DNA of 64,000 nt. It comes from Opisthorchis felineus. Lineage: Eukaryota; Platyhelminthes; Trematoda; Opisthorchiida; Opisthorchiidae. The stretch covers positions 692,715-756,714 of the forward strand of contig SJOL01007456.1 in assembly GCA_004794785.1 (NCBI GenBank). The letters run 5' to 3'. This document shows positions 37,585-48,629 of this stretch, in pieces. Both the position numbers and the translations under genes were made by a program. Every line of letters starts with the position of its first letter. Within the stretch, counting starts at the first letter, position 1. A model generated the notes under the pieces. That model saw only the letters and a list, made by a program, of their open reading frames with translations. It was not told where the DNA came from and did not search any database.

Positions 37585-37650
37585 TTTGAGCGTCAGTCAC
37601 CAAGCTTGGTGAACAGATCAACACACACCTGATCAACGGCATGATCCCAA
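37585..37650. repeat. Penelope-like terminus fragment
   Basis: CAAGCTTGGTGAACAGATCA..CACCTGATCAA is the reverse complement of the AGGTGGCTGTTGATCTGTTC end seen at 51795 and 52664. Only the outermost part is present. Confidence 0.45.
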
Positions 37651-37864
37651 AAACAGACTGGCAAATGAAACCAGCGGCATTGTACGGTGAGCCACATGAG
37701 GCTCCTACAGGTGGTAGTCCTATGGGTGGACGGCAGCCTCGTTTGTCTACACATCAAGCTAGCTGTATTGTATAATACGTCCCACTACGGAAACATGTTA
37801 GCTTACTAACTCCCCACTTTTGTAGTTGGTGATATGTAATACTGTGACTGAATTTTAACGAAAC

Positions 37865-37990
37865 CAGTGGGTTGCGATAAACACACATTTGTAAACTAAT
37901 TTGGTGTTGACGGGAATCTCAGTCGAATTTCACCACGAAGTGGTATTTGTCCAGAGGATTCAGCTGAGGAACATTATAAACGAAGAAGAG
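37865..37990. repeat. Hammerhead-repeat fragment, highly diverged
   Basis: ACACACATTTGTAAAC, TTTGGTGTTGACGGGAATCTC then GATTCAGCTGAGGAACATTATAAACGAAG resemble antisense then scrambled sense blocks of the family. No ribozyme is visible. Confidence 0.5.
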
Positions 37991-39405
37991 TGGAGCAGCA
38001 ATGGATTGCCTAAAATTTTCATCCGGCCAGCTGACTGCGTACGTTGTACTGGCTATATAACCCCATTCATTTGAGAACTAGCGAAACGAGAACTCCACGA
38101 TGGATGAACAAAGCTACGGTCATCCCGGTGCATCCAAACATTAGAGCAGTTGCCAAAATCACCTTCGGGGCTGCCAGAGTGTTTCTTCGACGAAGCAAGT
38201 CTTCTTCGACGAAACCTGCTCACTGCGTACGTTTCCTGTTGAGTCGAGGCCTTAGGCGGAAAAGCGGGGTGGAGTTCCTAGGCATGTCCCTAGTTCCTGT
38301 GGGCCGGTCGTTCTCATTCATGGCTTGAAGAAAAGTTCTCTGTCCTAACTAGTCACTGTTTAACTCTATTGTTGGCCCTTCTCAGGTGGTTATCTACCAT
38401 CTGACGGTTTTCTGTCGTTTACTGTCTCCGAAGTTGACTCCTCTTTAGCTTCCGACTAATTGTTGTCTCGTGGTGTAAATAGCCGTCATTCCGAAGCAGT
38501 GGTCGGTTAATCCCGGCTTTAATCTGAGGCTTCGTCAAACCGGTTTTTCCTCACACTGAGAATCGGGTAAATCTGAATCATTGATCGAATGCCTTTTTGT
38601 TGTTGCGTTCTCAAAACGGTCTCTTCGACTGGATGTATGCTCAAGGAGTGGCAGTCTTCCGTAACCCGGGTGTCCCAGATTTGTATAACTGTGGGTTTTA
38701 GCACCATCACTCGCTACAGATATAGACAGATGTGGGGTTTTAATCAACCTGAGACCCTGAAGAATGGTATTGCACCGCATTTTCGCCTCAAGTGATCCTT
38801 TCATTTCGTTACTTCAATCAAATACTTAACAGCTGTCGTATTCAGTGAGGTCAAGTAACCCCATCCAACAAATGAACCTTTATGTTCATTTGTCATCTGA
38901 GCAGCTAGAAATGCTTAACTCAACTCATACCTACCACAAAATGGATACGATATAAAGATTTTTGAGAAGTTATAATGGCAAAACTTCTGTGGGCACAAAT
39001 GCAGTATACTTCAGTTATCCCCGAATTCCTTATAAGAACATTCTCAGTTACCGACATCCCCAAACTCCTGCCAAACATTTTTCACTACAATCCTCTTTAT
39101 GCCGTCTTTCCCCCACGCTATCTAGCAGGTCATGGCTTGGGTGCACGCACTTTTGGTTCATTCCGGTGATACAAGACGATCACGCGGGATTGTCATATGG
39201 CTCTTATGTACCATCTGCGTGTAGTTATGTTGGGCTGGGCGCTTCCAAGCAACACACTCTGGTAGGCAGGATCAGATGACCCCAGGTGAATTTCCCGATT
39301 TACTTGTGACTAATCGGGCGATGCATCGGCCAGTCATTGACCGAAGCCACCAGGTGAGGTGGCATTTTGGTCCTAGGTTAGTCCTCATGTAAATGAGATG
39401 ACATG
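37991..39405. other. No gene recognised
   Basis: Frames up to 105 codons (38962-39279, plus strand) have no recognisable feature. Confidence 0.45.
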
Positions 39406-39409
39406 ATAA

Positions 39410-39655
39410 CAAACAGGAAGCTCGCAGTCGGTATGACGGTACAAGCTCGAATCGGGTAATGCATGACGGATATCGGGGGATAGGGGGATGGTTTAACGAA
39501 TGCTAAGACAGACCCACTTTTTTCTCCATCCCATAAGTTACTAAGGACGAGAATGCAGTTATACTGAGTCATATAATGATGCCCTATGGAGAATGTGTTA
39601 CGTGAGAAAAAAGGAGGCAAGTAACATGTCCGGAATTCAAATCCCGGTACGGCCA
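39410..39655 (-). repeat. SINE-like repeat, family 3
   Basis: On the minus strand a B-box-like GGGATTTGAATTCCGGACAT near the head (about 39628-39648) is followed by an A/T-richer body with AACTTATGGGATGGAGAAAA and a tail with CGTCATGCATTACCCGATTC. The translated body resembles a repeat I associate with fluke genomes, but I cannot place it in a named family. Confidence 0.5.
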
Positions 39656-39667
39656 AGGATATGCACT

Positions 39668-39795
39668 GCTCGAGCTCGAAGTGGCTCAGTGGTTGAAGCG
39701 CGAATTTACTTACCGGAAGGTCCGAAGCGAACCTCTACATCTCGACTGCTCCTGTCTAGGGAGCAAAACCAGTTTCCGGTAGCTAGAAAGACTTG
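39668..39795 (+). repeat. tRNA-related SINE, family 1
   Basis: The head CTCGAAGTGGCTCAGTGGTT (A box TGGCTCAGTGG) continues through GCGCGAATTTACTTACCGGA and AGGTCC. The B box is damaged (GAAGCGAACCTC), then TCGACTGCTCCTGTCTAGG and a short eroded tail follow. It lies just right of the family-3 copy, in the opposite direction. Confidence 0.75.
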
Positions 39796-39810
39796 AAAAG
39801 CTGATTGCTT

Positions 39811-40155
39811 TCACGGAACTCGGCTGGGCGCTAACCCTACTTTGTTCTCAGAGCGGAACAAGCTGATCTGCGCAACCTGGTAATGATGTTCGAAAATCCT
39901 AGCCCTCGTGAATCCGACCGTCCTCTCTCCACTTTTCCCACGTGGATCGGCTGCGAAGTAATTCACTGTTTGTCCGCTCGCCTCACCTGCCATTTTCGTG
40001 ACAATCTCTTCGGTTGATAAATCCCACTGTTTCGCGGTCCCCACATTCACGTCATTAGGTTGGATCATGCCGACTAGACAGCGATGAAACTCTTCAGGTC
40101 TTCTACCGGAAAGATTTCGGTACCTGTCGGGGAGATCAAAATAGCGAGGGTTCAC
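39811..40155 (-). CDS. Unrecognised 114-codon open frame, possible exon
   Basis: The frame has a balanced, charged composition with few rare or low-complexity runs. It starts at a non-ATG codon two codons after a stop; the first ATG is about residue 30 (MIQPND..). Candidate splice signals are weak (an AG at the left of the frame without a pyrimidine tract, and CAG/GTTGCG inside). No domain is recognised. It could be a real exon, a relic of a mobile-element protein, or chance. Confidence 0.25.
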   Translation of the reverse strand: MNPRYFDLPDRYRNLSGRRPEEFHRCLVGMIQPNDVNVGTAKQWDLSTEEIVTKMAGEASGQTVNYFAADPRGKSGERTVGFTRARIFEHHYQVAQISLFRSENKVGLAPSRVP

Positions 40156-40159
40156 GACC

Positions 40160-42785
40160 TATTACGGCCTCCTACAGTTTTACAAAATCGGTCGAACCAT
40201 CTAGAGTTGGTTCCCGTAGGCTACCGCAAACCCAGTGACTCAAATGACCCTGAAATAAATAGCTTTCCACCTGAAAAATTTCAGCAACCGCACACACCAG
40301 CATCAACTGGCTAGTGTAAGATGGCCATAATCAGTGGAAAGTGTGTTCCATGATTCTTTTCAAAAGCGAGACTGACAGTATTGGGTCTAATCGCATCTCA
40401 TGCCCACCTTCAATGTGGTGATTGCCAGCTGCAGTCATGCGAAAGCCTTATCCGATCATCTACATTTTGATCGATTTTGTTGGTTTGTTAGATTTGAGGG
40501 TGAAAGCAGATACGTTTCTATGGGGTAGGTATGCAGAGGTTGGAAACCGAGAACGGTGGTCCTGCGTCGTTTCGATACAACGCTTATTTTACATATACGT
40601 CGGTTCGCGTCTTGTTCTAAACACCCTTCCACGGTATTGCTACCTAGACTCCAGCAAAACAAGAACGTATTTTTCTCCAAGCTTGCTCCACGCATCTAGG
40701 TTTTCGACCTACCATTTTGCCTAAGTGATCAATGCATCATTCTTACACGCATTTGCTCGAAAGTTCACTATTTTCATTTTAAAAAACGCTTGTTTGCGGA
40801 AGTGAGTCAGGATGAAACACGTGGTCATTTGTGGAGACAGCTTGGGATGGGTCTCATCAGTGGGCACCGTAGGAGGGTGGTCATTGTAGGTTGGAAACAC
40901 AAACATTTTATCTTATAATAGGGTCGGATGTTTAGTTGAGAAGGTGGGAGAAAAAAAAACAGTGTGAATTTGAAATATCACTCTCAGAAGCTGAGCGTTA
41001 TTTATATGGGAGGACGTGGCTTGTCAACGTACCGACTGGTTGAATTTACTACACGGTCAACATTTGAATTGAAAGGGGGGAAATGTAAGACAAACGGCTG
41101 TTGTAACCAGTCGACATAACTGCAACTTTTCGGGTCATAGGAACACGAGCGGCGCAGCCTGTCGCTTATCTGAACAAGAGCTTGGAATGTCTTGCCATGG
41201 TCAACTTCACGCAAACACAATGGTTATTCACCATGGGGATAGGTTCTTCGAAGCCACTTATTTAGAGGCAGTTTATTTTCCGTAAGGCGAATAAATTTGG
41301 AGCCCAGACATTTCTCGCCTTGTGAGAAAGCACCCTCTTTAGTGGCACTCTTTGGGGGCAGTACTGTGTGAATGACTTACATCCTAATCTGATTTAGTGG
41401 TAAACAGTGGTCAAACCACTGAAGGCCTGCGCACAGGTGGTTTGCACTGAGGTTAACGTAGTGCTGAGCGTAAGCTCTTGATGCCTAGTTAAAGCCGAGT
41501 GAGTAAGATCGGCCAGCGAGTGTGAAGAAGCCTGTCGTGAGCCATTTGTAGGCCCAAGGATGATGGCATGACAATGGATACCGGCACCAGTTAGTTCTTT
41601 TACCATCGTGGTAACGGAGTCAGCCTTCAATTCCTTTGGGTCTTAGCAAATCACCATGCAAATATCACCGGGAACGGTGCATTAACACACCGGCCTGGTG
41701 ATAATGAATAACCATTAACTCTGCGGTTATCACTGCGGTTAATTCTGCGGTGTTGTCATTCTTAGAATGGTGATGGAAAATGGAACAAACCTACCTGATT
41801 TCCAGAAGGCTACCTTTACCAGGTGAACCGGTATTGCGCTGGTGATCCATAAGGTCGATCCTGTTAAGGCGTATAAGTCCATACGTTGCACAAGTCCACA
41901 CAGACGAGGATACATGGAAAAGATCCCGCTTCCCTCAAAATGACTCGCCTGTTTTCCAGCACCGCAGCGCGTCGCACTTCAAAGCCCTCACCCCTGACTG
42001 GATGGTCGTTCTTCATTCCGCTGGGTTGAGAACCAGGCCCTTCCATGACCGAGAATGGAGGTTACCGTTTTTCAAACTTATCTGAAGACTGTCTGGGCCG
42101 CACGACAACGTGTGGATCAGGTGCAAGCTTGAGGAATTTGGATCAACCGACAAGTATGCAGAGGCCTATTGAGGGCCTGAGAGCAACATTGTTGTCGTAT
42201 TGGCCAAACAGGTGATACAAGTGCATTCAGGGTGCAATTTCATTAGCTCCGCTACTGATGGAACTTGGAACAGTGGTATGTCACAAGCCCTATTCCGCTC
42301 ACGTAGTTGCGTCCACGTGTTGAGCAATTGCGGAAATCTACAGGAGCTAGTGATTTCACCACTCACCAAACGAGTCGTTTGCGTTAGACTGTCGCGACAC
42401 GACGGATCGTGATAGATGGCCGTTACTATCGTCCAAGTGAGTGTCACCACGCAAGGTTGAGATATGTTGTTCACCATGGGAAACCCATGGGTGGGATTTC
42501 CGGATTGTGCGCTTCTATTCATTGTTCTCTCAAACTTGTTTTTGTATGCATTATATTAAATTTTACTATCTTTTAATAAGCCGTATTTTCTACTGATTTT
42601 ACTACTGGGTGTGATCCATTTGTATGGGGCCCCAGTTTACGTCAGCCCCACGTGGTTCGTCAGTGATATCCCTGATCAGGGTTGCACCTTAAACAGTTGT
42701 TGTCTGAGAAACACGAGGCGCTTCCCGAATCCCTTGCCCATCAGTAGAGCGGGGTAAAAAACAAGCTCAATGAGGTTCTAAATGG
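40160..42785. other. No gene recognised
   Basis: Minus-strand frames at 41394-41630 and 42166-42522 look mildly protein-like and may be relics of a LINE 5' part upstream of the 42.8-44.1 kb remnant (which is on the plus strand), but I cannot identify them. Nothing else is seen. Confidence 0.4.
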
Positions 42786-42789
42786 CATG

Positions 42790-44085
42790 ACTCAGCATGA
42801 GGGAGAAAATCGAAGAACCCGCTGCTCGGTGGCAGTACATAGATTTTTACCACTCCCTAAAGATTACCTTTAGGCTAGGCATTAAACCTGCCCAAACTCT
42901 CGATCATGCTGACGCGGGACCGCAGCAGACTTCACCTGCAGAAATAGTGGGTATATGCCGCAAGCACTTTCACAAACTGCTCAACTGACCGACGGGCGTG
43001 AACTGATTTGTCTCAACGACAGGTAAGACCGTCCTTGAACCGTCCTTCAAATGTCGGAGATATAGGACAGGCGAACAAGTAATTGCGGAATGGCAATACA
43101 GCTGGAGAAGACATGCATGCGACAGAACTGTTCAGGTATGATGGTCAGACTCTGGAGAATGATATCGTTCAACTGACCAACAGGATCTGACTGGAACAGC
43201 ATCAGAATTCAAAGATGCTATAATGGTGGCACTCTGCGAGGGTAACAAGACACCACTTGACATCTACAGATGCATCAGTCTGCTGAGCTGGGGGGACAAG
43301 CTTCTTGCACGAGTGCCACTCATTCGACCGCCAGATGAATGATATATGATGACATTTTTGAAGAAAATTTCAGATTCCATGCTGGTCACAGCACAATGGA
43401 CCAGATATTTGCTGCATGACATCTTCAAGAAAAGTCCCGCGAACATCGCGCAACTCCATAGATTTCACGAGCACCTTTGAATCCGTTAACCCAGAAGTAT
43501 TGTGGGCAGTTCTTTCCAAGTCCTACTGTCCGCCAAAATCGATCAGCCTTGTCCTAAACTTACATGACGGAACAAAATCAAAGGTGCATATGGACTTCAG
43601 ATGATTGTGAAGTCCTTGCAAGAGCAAAACGGGGATGCGTTCTTGCCCCTGTTCTCTTCAGTCTCTATTCAACGGCTATCGTGGATGCGGCTTTTGTGAA
43701 CGAATGTGCTAGCGTGCAAGTTGAGTATCGACTTGATGAACGACTCTTCAGAATTAGACGTCTCGGTACGAAGAATCTGGTCCACCCAACCAGGGTCCGT
43801 ATTCTCATGTTTATCGCTTGTATTGTTCGCACCCGCAGATGATGAACTGTAGTGTCTAGTTATGAAGTCTGCGACTGCAGCGCAGTTTGGTCTGAATATC
43901 AGCGTGAAGTGGACTTTCGTTCTACACCAATCTACGTCAGGTGAAGCCCAAAACACTCTTCTGCTCATCAAGACCGGAACCCATCCTGTGAATTACTGTG
44001 GACTTTTGCCACCTTGGAAGCACATTGTCTACCGACTTGATGATCGACTGTGAGTTGAACTTCGGTTTTGCCATGTCTGGTGTGG
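42790..44085 (+). pseudogene. Decayed non-LTR retrotransposon (LINE) with reverse transcriptase
   Basis: Reverse transcriptase motifs appear in the right order on the plus strand but in shifting frames and with stops. CISLLSWGDKLLARV (about 43270-43315) matches the YRGISLLS..K..ARV block; STFESVNPEVLWAVLSK (about 43461-43520) matches the KAFDSVNREALW block around the first catalytic region; RGCVLAPVLFSLYST (43630-43675) matches the KQGCVLAPxLFSLY block; QFGLNISVKWTFVLHQST (about 43883-43940) matches the FGLxISxKKTEVLxQP block. The YADD segment is replaced by AADD-like residues. The conserved second aspartate of STFESV is changed too (FD to FE). There is no intact frame and no clear end. Clade not assigned; the motif style is that of fluke LINEs. 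Confidence 0.8.
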
Positions 44086-45194
44086 CTTTTGGTCATGCGG
44101 ACGCATTCTGAGCTCGGTTAATTAGTAACGCAGCTCCCACTTTGTCCGAAGTGGACGTAATTGGGTTCAACTGATAGGCTGTTCCCATCTGTGTCAACAA
44201 AGCTCCAAACTAATGCCCTGGATAGTTCGGAGATTTAAGCTTAGAACTTGTGCCGGAGGTGACTTTCTTGTGTGCTTGGGGTGTGTATGAGGATCATCAC
44301 ATAACTTTTTACATACACAGGGGGGGGGCTCAAATGTTCTTACGTAACCGCTTGAACTGTCAGTTATGGGCCACCAGTTGATTATGTTGATGGCTTCAGA
44401 ACTGCCTCCCCACATATACCCTCCTGGAACACGGCCAGAAGATGTGTTTACATTGTTGACCAACGTGGCTTTTATGCATGAATGGCTTTATAAGGATTTC
44501 GCTAACCCGAAGCACACTTTGTTTTGAGAGTAAATTTTGTTCCAATTAATCGGAAGACTGTACGTGGAATCAGGTATTCTACAGCTGAACAACCAAGTTA
44601 CCCGATCTCTTGCGCCGCATAATTTGTACAAACGGAAAACATTTCAGTCCTTTGAACTTGTAAAGCCTGCCCAACTCAAGAGTAAAACATTGAAAGGTTA
44701 TGCGAATAGACTAATAACTCAATTGATCAACGTGGAGGTTAGTTCGGTCACGTCGTGAGCTAAACACGACTTACGCGAGTGATTCACCCGGGGTCACAGT
44801 CCAACGCGTGAAATCAAAATTTTTTATTAGTCTAGGCCAGCTTGATTAGACGTACAAGGTTCTCACTATCCTGCACGTGTCTTATGAGCAAAACTCTGAA
44901 CAGTTTTTGAGGTAGTTTATCTCGCATCGGATACAATTTGTCGGCATAAACTTTGTACCCTAGTTGCCAAGGTAACAGTTTGCTTGTTCTTTCACGACTA
45001 TCTTAGGAACATTAGCAATTTTACAGAGAAGACTTAATTGACAAAGTGCAACTGCTTCACTTACCATGCGAAAGATACGTTTACATCCATATTGAACTCA
45101 ACCTTAAATAGAAGTGTAAAGTTGTACACACTGACAACAAGGGAAATCGAAGCTCAGGGATGACACATTATGTATATCCGAAATGTCCGTGCGC
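44086..45194. other. No gene recognised
   Basis: Short frames only. A G run lies near 44321-44328. Confidence 0.5.
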
Positions 45195-45600
45195 GTAACG
45201 CTGGAGCGGAATACACTCATTTGCAAACAAATTTGGTTCTGCGAGAGACTCACCTGGAACCCAGCTGAATCTCTCGTTTATGATGTGTCCAAGCAACTGA
45301 ATGTGCTGCACCAGGCCGCCTCATGTTTCAGTTGGTACGATATTCGACGTATCGCGATACATGTATATACGGAACACTCTACTCATAAGGTTGCTGAACG
45401 CTCTTCGACAGCCTACGACCGGTTTCGCCCTTCTCGGGGCTCATCAGTTAAGCGCAGTCCCAGAGTTTCCGTCAACGTTATGTTCTACTTGAAACCAAAT
45501 TGCACGGAATTAGCGAAATACATTCATTTGCCAAAAAAATTCGGTTTTGCGAGAGACTCACCTGGAACCCAGCTGAATCTCTCGTTTATGATGTTTCCAA
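45195..45600 (-). repeat. Hammerhead repeat, tandem copy about 1.3 units (antisense)
   Basis: The block GCGAGAGACTCACCTGGAAC occurs at 45241 and 45549, giving a period of 308 bp. Between the two lie, in antisense order, GCACCAGGCCGCCTCATG, the palindrome-rich ATATTCGACGTATCGCGATA, ACTCATAAGGTTGCTGAACG, the ribozyme and GTTTCCGTCAACGTTATG. On the minus strand this is one complete unit flanked by part of the next. A 205-codon plus-strand frame across it is a chance translation of the repeat. Confidence 0.9.
45411..45455 (-). ncRNA. Hammerhead ribozyme, complete type I core
   Basis: Minus-strand reading: 5' stem I strand GCGCUUAA (45455-45448), CUGAUGA (45447-45441), stem II GCCC / loop CGAGAA / GGGC (45440-45427) closed by G-C, GAAA (45426-45423), then CCGGUC (45422-45417), with predicted cleavage after C at 45417. 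GUAGGC (45416-45411) pairs with GCUUAA through five pairs (one G-U) and an A-G mismatch at the first position. Stem III ACCGGU is self-complementary with no loop, as in minimal hammerheads that probably act as dimers. All catalytic core bases are canonical. Activity is an inference. Confidence 0.85.
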
Positions 45601-45974
45601 ATGTTTGCGATGTTTCTGAAAACAAGATAAACTTGACTGCATGGTTGATGTCAACTGAATCAGCTGTGATTAACAAGCGCTCAGTTACCCGTGATGGTGT
45701 TACTTCGTCGTCGCATGGGTCGGTTTTGTGCAACTGCTCGTCCCAGCTACTTGGGTTCCTTGTGATAAAATCCTATTTGTATCAGTGTAGCTGCAAGTAA
45801 GGTAGTACATTATAGGTGAGTTGAAGCAAATCGGAAACACTGATTGCTAGTCTGAGTGGTAGTTGAGCTTGTGGATGCAGTCTTCCTCAGATGGTCAACT
45901 AAGTTCGAGTGAGGATTCAGATGAATTTTCGTGAAGAGATGATTTCTCCTGGATGACCGCATGGTTTGAGTGAA

Positions 45975-46210
45975 TGATGAGTGGCCCTGTATCTTGTCCA
46001 AGTGCGAGTCAATCACACTGCCGCTCGTGACCGAACCGTGTAGTCTGCAACCGGGATGTTGTGGTTTCAAGACTCCCTAGGGTTTCGTCCGATGCGCACA
46101 GCTTGTGATTCCCAACAAGTTTGAAACAATTCTCGGCTTTTCGGCATAGACTGACTTAAATTATAGGACGAAACCTCCCCTGAGGTTTCCGAATTTCCCC
46201 TTACTATCAA
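45975..46210 (+). repeat. SINE-like repeat, family 2, copy a of an adjacent pair
   Basis: Blocks: ATCTTGTCCAAGTGCGAGTC, AATCACACTG, CTCGTGACCGAACCG, a damaged B-box region (TGTGGTTTCAAGACTCCC), GATTCCCAACAAGTTTGAAACAA, TTCTCGGCTTTTCGGCATAG, ACTGACTTAAAT and GGACGAAACCTC. Confidence 0.7.
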
Positions 46211-46310
46211 CAAACTGTGAATGGCACCAGCCTGCGTGAACCTTCCATCTGAGGAGACAGTAAACACTCGGTCACGTGATGTGAATTCCGTGATTGAAGG
46301 AGGAGTGATG

Positions 46311-46530
46311 TTTCATGGTGTGTCTAAGTGCGAGTTAATCACACTGCGTAGTAGTCACTCACGGCCGGACAATTGAATCTTCAACTGCGAGTTCGAATGG
46401 TATTGAAGATGCGTGGGACGCACATTGTTGATGGGTTCCAGCAAGAAAGAAACAGCTGTAGATTGCTTCTCTGCTTTTAGGCACAGGCTGACTTCATTCG
46501 CTAACCAAAAGAAATCTCGACTGAAAAATT
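46311..46530 (+). repeat. SINE-like repeat, family 2, copy b of an adjacent pair
   Basis: Same order as the copy about 340 bp to the left: GTGTCTAAGTGCGAGTTAAT, CACACTGCG, GAGTTCGAATGGTAT (degenerate B box), GCACATTGTTGATGG, AAACAGCTGTAGATTGCTTC, TCTGCTTTTAGGCACAGGCT, GACTTCATTCGCTAAC. The two copies lie head to tail with about 100 bp between. Confidence 0.7.
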
Positions 46531-47102
46531 TCACTGTCTTTGGGCTTAAAAAGGAAAGAGAGAAAGTTTGACTGACTTCAGAAAATCCTCTTATCAGACA
46601 TAACTTTGTTGGAGTCCTCCGAAGAAGTTGAGCTTAATATCATAAACGAAAAAAGTAAGCATCTGAAGGGAGTTTGTGAGCTATTGGTGATTGTCAAGAC
46701 ACCGCCAAGGATTCCGAAGCTGATGCGAATGAACCAAAACAAAAACGACCCTTACAGATTTCCATAACTGAGGTGATCATAGTCGAGACTTTGCAGTCGA
46801 TAGTGGACACCGCGGGGCGCTTGAGAACGTCAATAACCTTCGTAAGACGAAACCAGCCTGAATTAGTGACAATACAATAACGGAACGGTTATTCTATTCG
46901 TAGAGTTCTAGCATGAGCCGACAGTGTTTGAAGAGAAAAAAAAAACAGATTTTTCATAGCCTTCTTCGTGGCACTATGACATATAAGGTTGATATAAACA
47001 CTTTGATCACCCACTATAGGTCTTGGGTATCATACGGTAGGCCTGGTTCCCGAATTTTTACTAACATCATTTCGTACTTAGACAACCAGCATTCTGCGGA
47101 TT
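46531..47102. other. No gene recognised
   Basis: Nothing supported. Confidence 0.45.
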
Positions 47103-47345
47103 TAGCCACAAGGAGTTCAGAAACGGAAGGAGCTCGGGATAGCTCATTGCTTAAGGCGCGTGGTTGTAGCCACAAGGAGTTCAGAAACGGAAGGAGCTCG
47201 GGATAGCTCACTGATTAAGGAGCGTGGTTCGAACCCAATCTTTGTATCTCGTCTGCTCTTATCTAGACTTGGGCAACCTGGCATTAGCTCAGCCCTTGTG
47301 CTTCCTTCGGATGACATGGTAACGAACGGATGTTACAGCTGAACG
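47103..47345 (+). repeat. tRNA-related SINE, family 1, with duplicated head
   Basis: A 64-bp block (TAGCCACAAGGAGTTCAGAA .. CTCGGGATAGCTCA .. GTGGTT) is present at 47103 and again at 47167. The second copy continues into an intact B-box-like GGTTCGAACCCAATC, TCGTCTGCTCTTATCTAGAC, TTGGGCAACCTGGCATTAGC, GTGCTTCCTTCGGATGACAT and the terminal GATGTTACAGCTGAACGATT. Box A is GGATAGCTCACTGATT. It may have formed by slippage or by insertion beside a head fragment. Confidence 0.75.
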
Positions 47346-48344
47346 ATTATTAATTAGGAGTAAACAGACGGCCCAACGATTTGGCCTACTTTGTGCTATG
47401 GTCCATTTTTTGTTGAATAAAACTGGTCAATGGAAAAGTTTATGTGATATCCACATCCTGCATTCTTAAGGTTGGATGGAAAAATCCGTTCATGCTGAGC
47501 CTGGACTTTTTTATGAATGTTTGTAAACATATGATGAACGTAAGTTGATTCACTGGTCTGAGGGAATGTTATGTCCACTTGTCATCACCATCATCATCAT
47601 CATCATCATCATGCAGTTGTTGATTTACGACAGCTACTGTCCGGAAGTGAGTTGGAAATTGGACTACGTACGTGAAGCGTTCCAGTTGTAATTGACCAAG
47701 CAGGAATGACGCAGATAAAATTGAAATGTCATCTGTCCCATAAATCATTAGATAACCGAGAATTTAGTTTCGTTCTTCTGGACAGCAAACCTTCATAGAG
47801 CAAACCCCATTCTCTAGCAATCTAATGTAGCTGACATGATGTCAAACGTCAGGAATAACCTCTTCAGTAATTTTTCACGTCTCCAGACCTACCGCAACTC
47901 TTTAGTTACCAAACACCATTTCTTGAAAAATCGCTGGTAGTATATGACTAAACAACGTCAGTCATCAGTCACCGCCTCGTGATGATGTGAGTGGTTAGAA
48001 GAAACGTTGCGATTCCCTTGTCAAGAGTATTTTTTCGTGAGTAGACTGAGAGATAGCGCGCTGCTACCTCTCCTTCGCATTGGACACGCAACAGTGGATA
48101 AGTCAGTTTGACTGCTGGCTTTGTATGACAGATGGACAAAGAGGTAACGTCTTCCATCTCAAAGGAGGCATTGTAGAGTTATTCCTCTTACGTCCTCGCC
48201 AAAATCCAAGATGAGGCGCACCGTGATTCATTCCACCGCAAATCGTATAATCCTTTGTCCGACTGATTATATATAAAGTCACGAATTTGTGTTTACTGAT
48301 GATCTACTTATTCACTTGGTTTTACAGTCGATTTTTTTGTTCAA
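47346..48344. other. No gene recognised; (CAT)n at 47582-47612
   Basis: A (CAT)n microsatellite lies at 47582-47612. No coding support is seen. Confidence 0.5.
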
Positions 48345-48495
48345 CCACTAGTCGGAGGGTCGCGGGTTCGAAACTCTCTGAGTTTCGTGAAACGCACACC
48401 ATTGACGATTCCCAATAAGGATGAAACCGCCGTACGTCTTTTCAGCATGGATGGGCTTCACTAACAGGACGAAGTTTCAACTGAAAGTTGCTAGA
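48345..48495 (+). repeat. SINE-like repeat, family 2, partial
   Basis: GGGTCGCGGGTTCGAAACTC provides a good B box, then TGAGTTTCGTGAAACGCACA, GATTCCCAATAAGGATGAAA, CTTTTCAGCATGGATGGGCT, ACAGGACGAAGTTTCAACTG. The 5' head before the B box is short or absent. Confidence 0.7.
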
Positions 48496-48629
48496 TCTCC
48501 TCACAATACTGCCAATCTTCGATTGGCTCACAATATGACCAAAACTTCCATTTGAGCGGTCGTCACTCGAGCCAGTCGACACGTGACCACATGGAGTGGT
48601 TTCTGTGATGAAAGAAAGAATGGGCTAAA

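Noticed and set aside
42166..42522. A 118-codon minus-strand frame upstream of the LINE remnant
   Set aside because: It is in the opposite orientation to the LINE and shows no endonuclease or gag-like motif that I recognise.
45183..45800. A 205-codon open frame on the plus strand
   Set aside because: It lies almost entirely in the antisense strand of the hammerhead repeat dimer; the same peptide pieces recur in other copies with stops. It is a chance translation.
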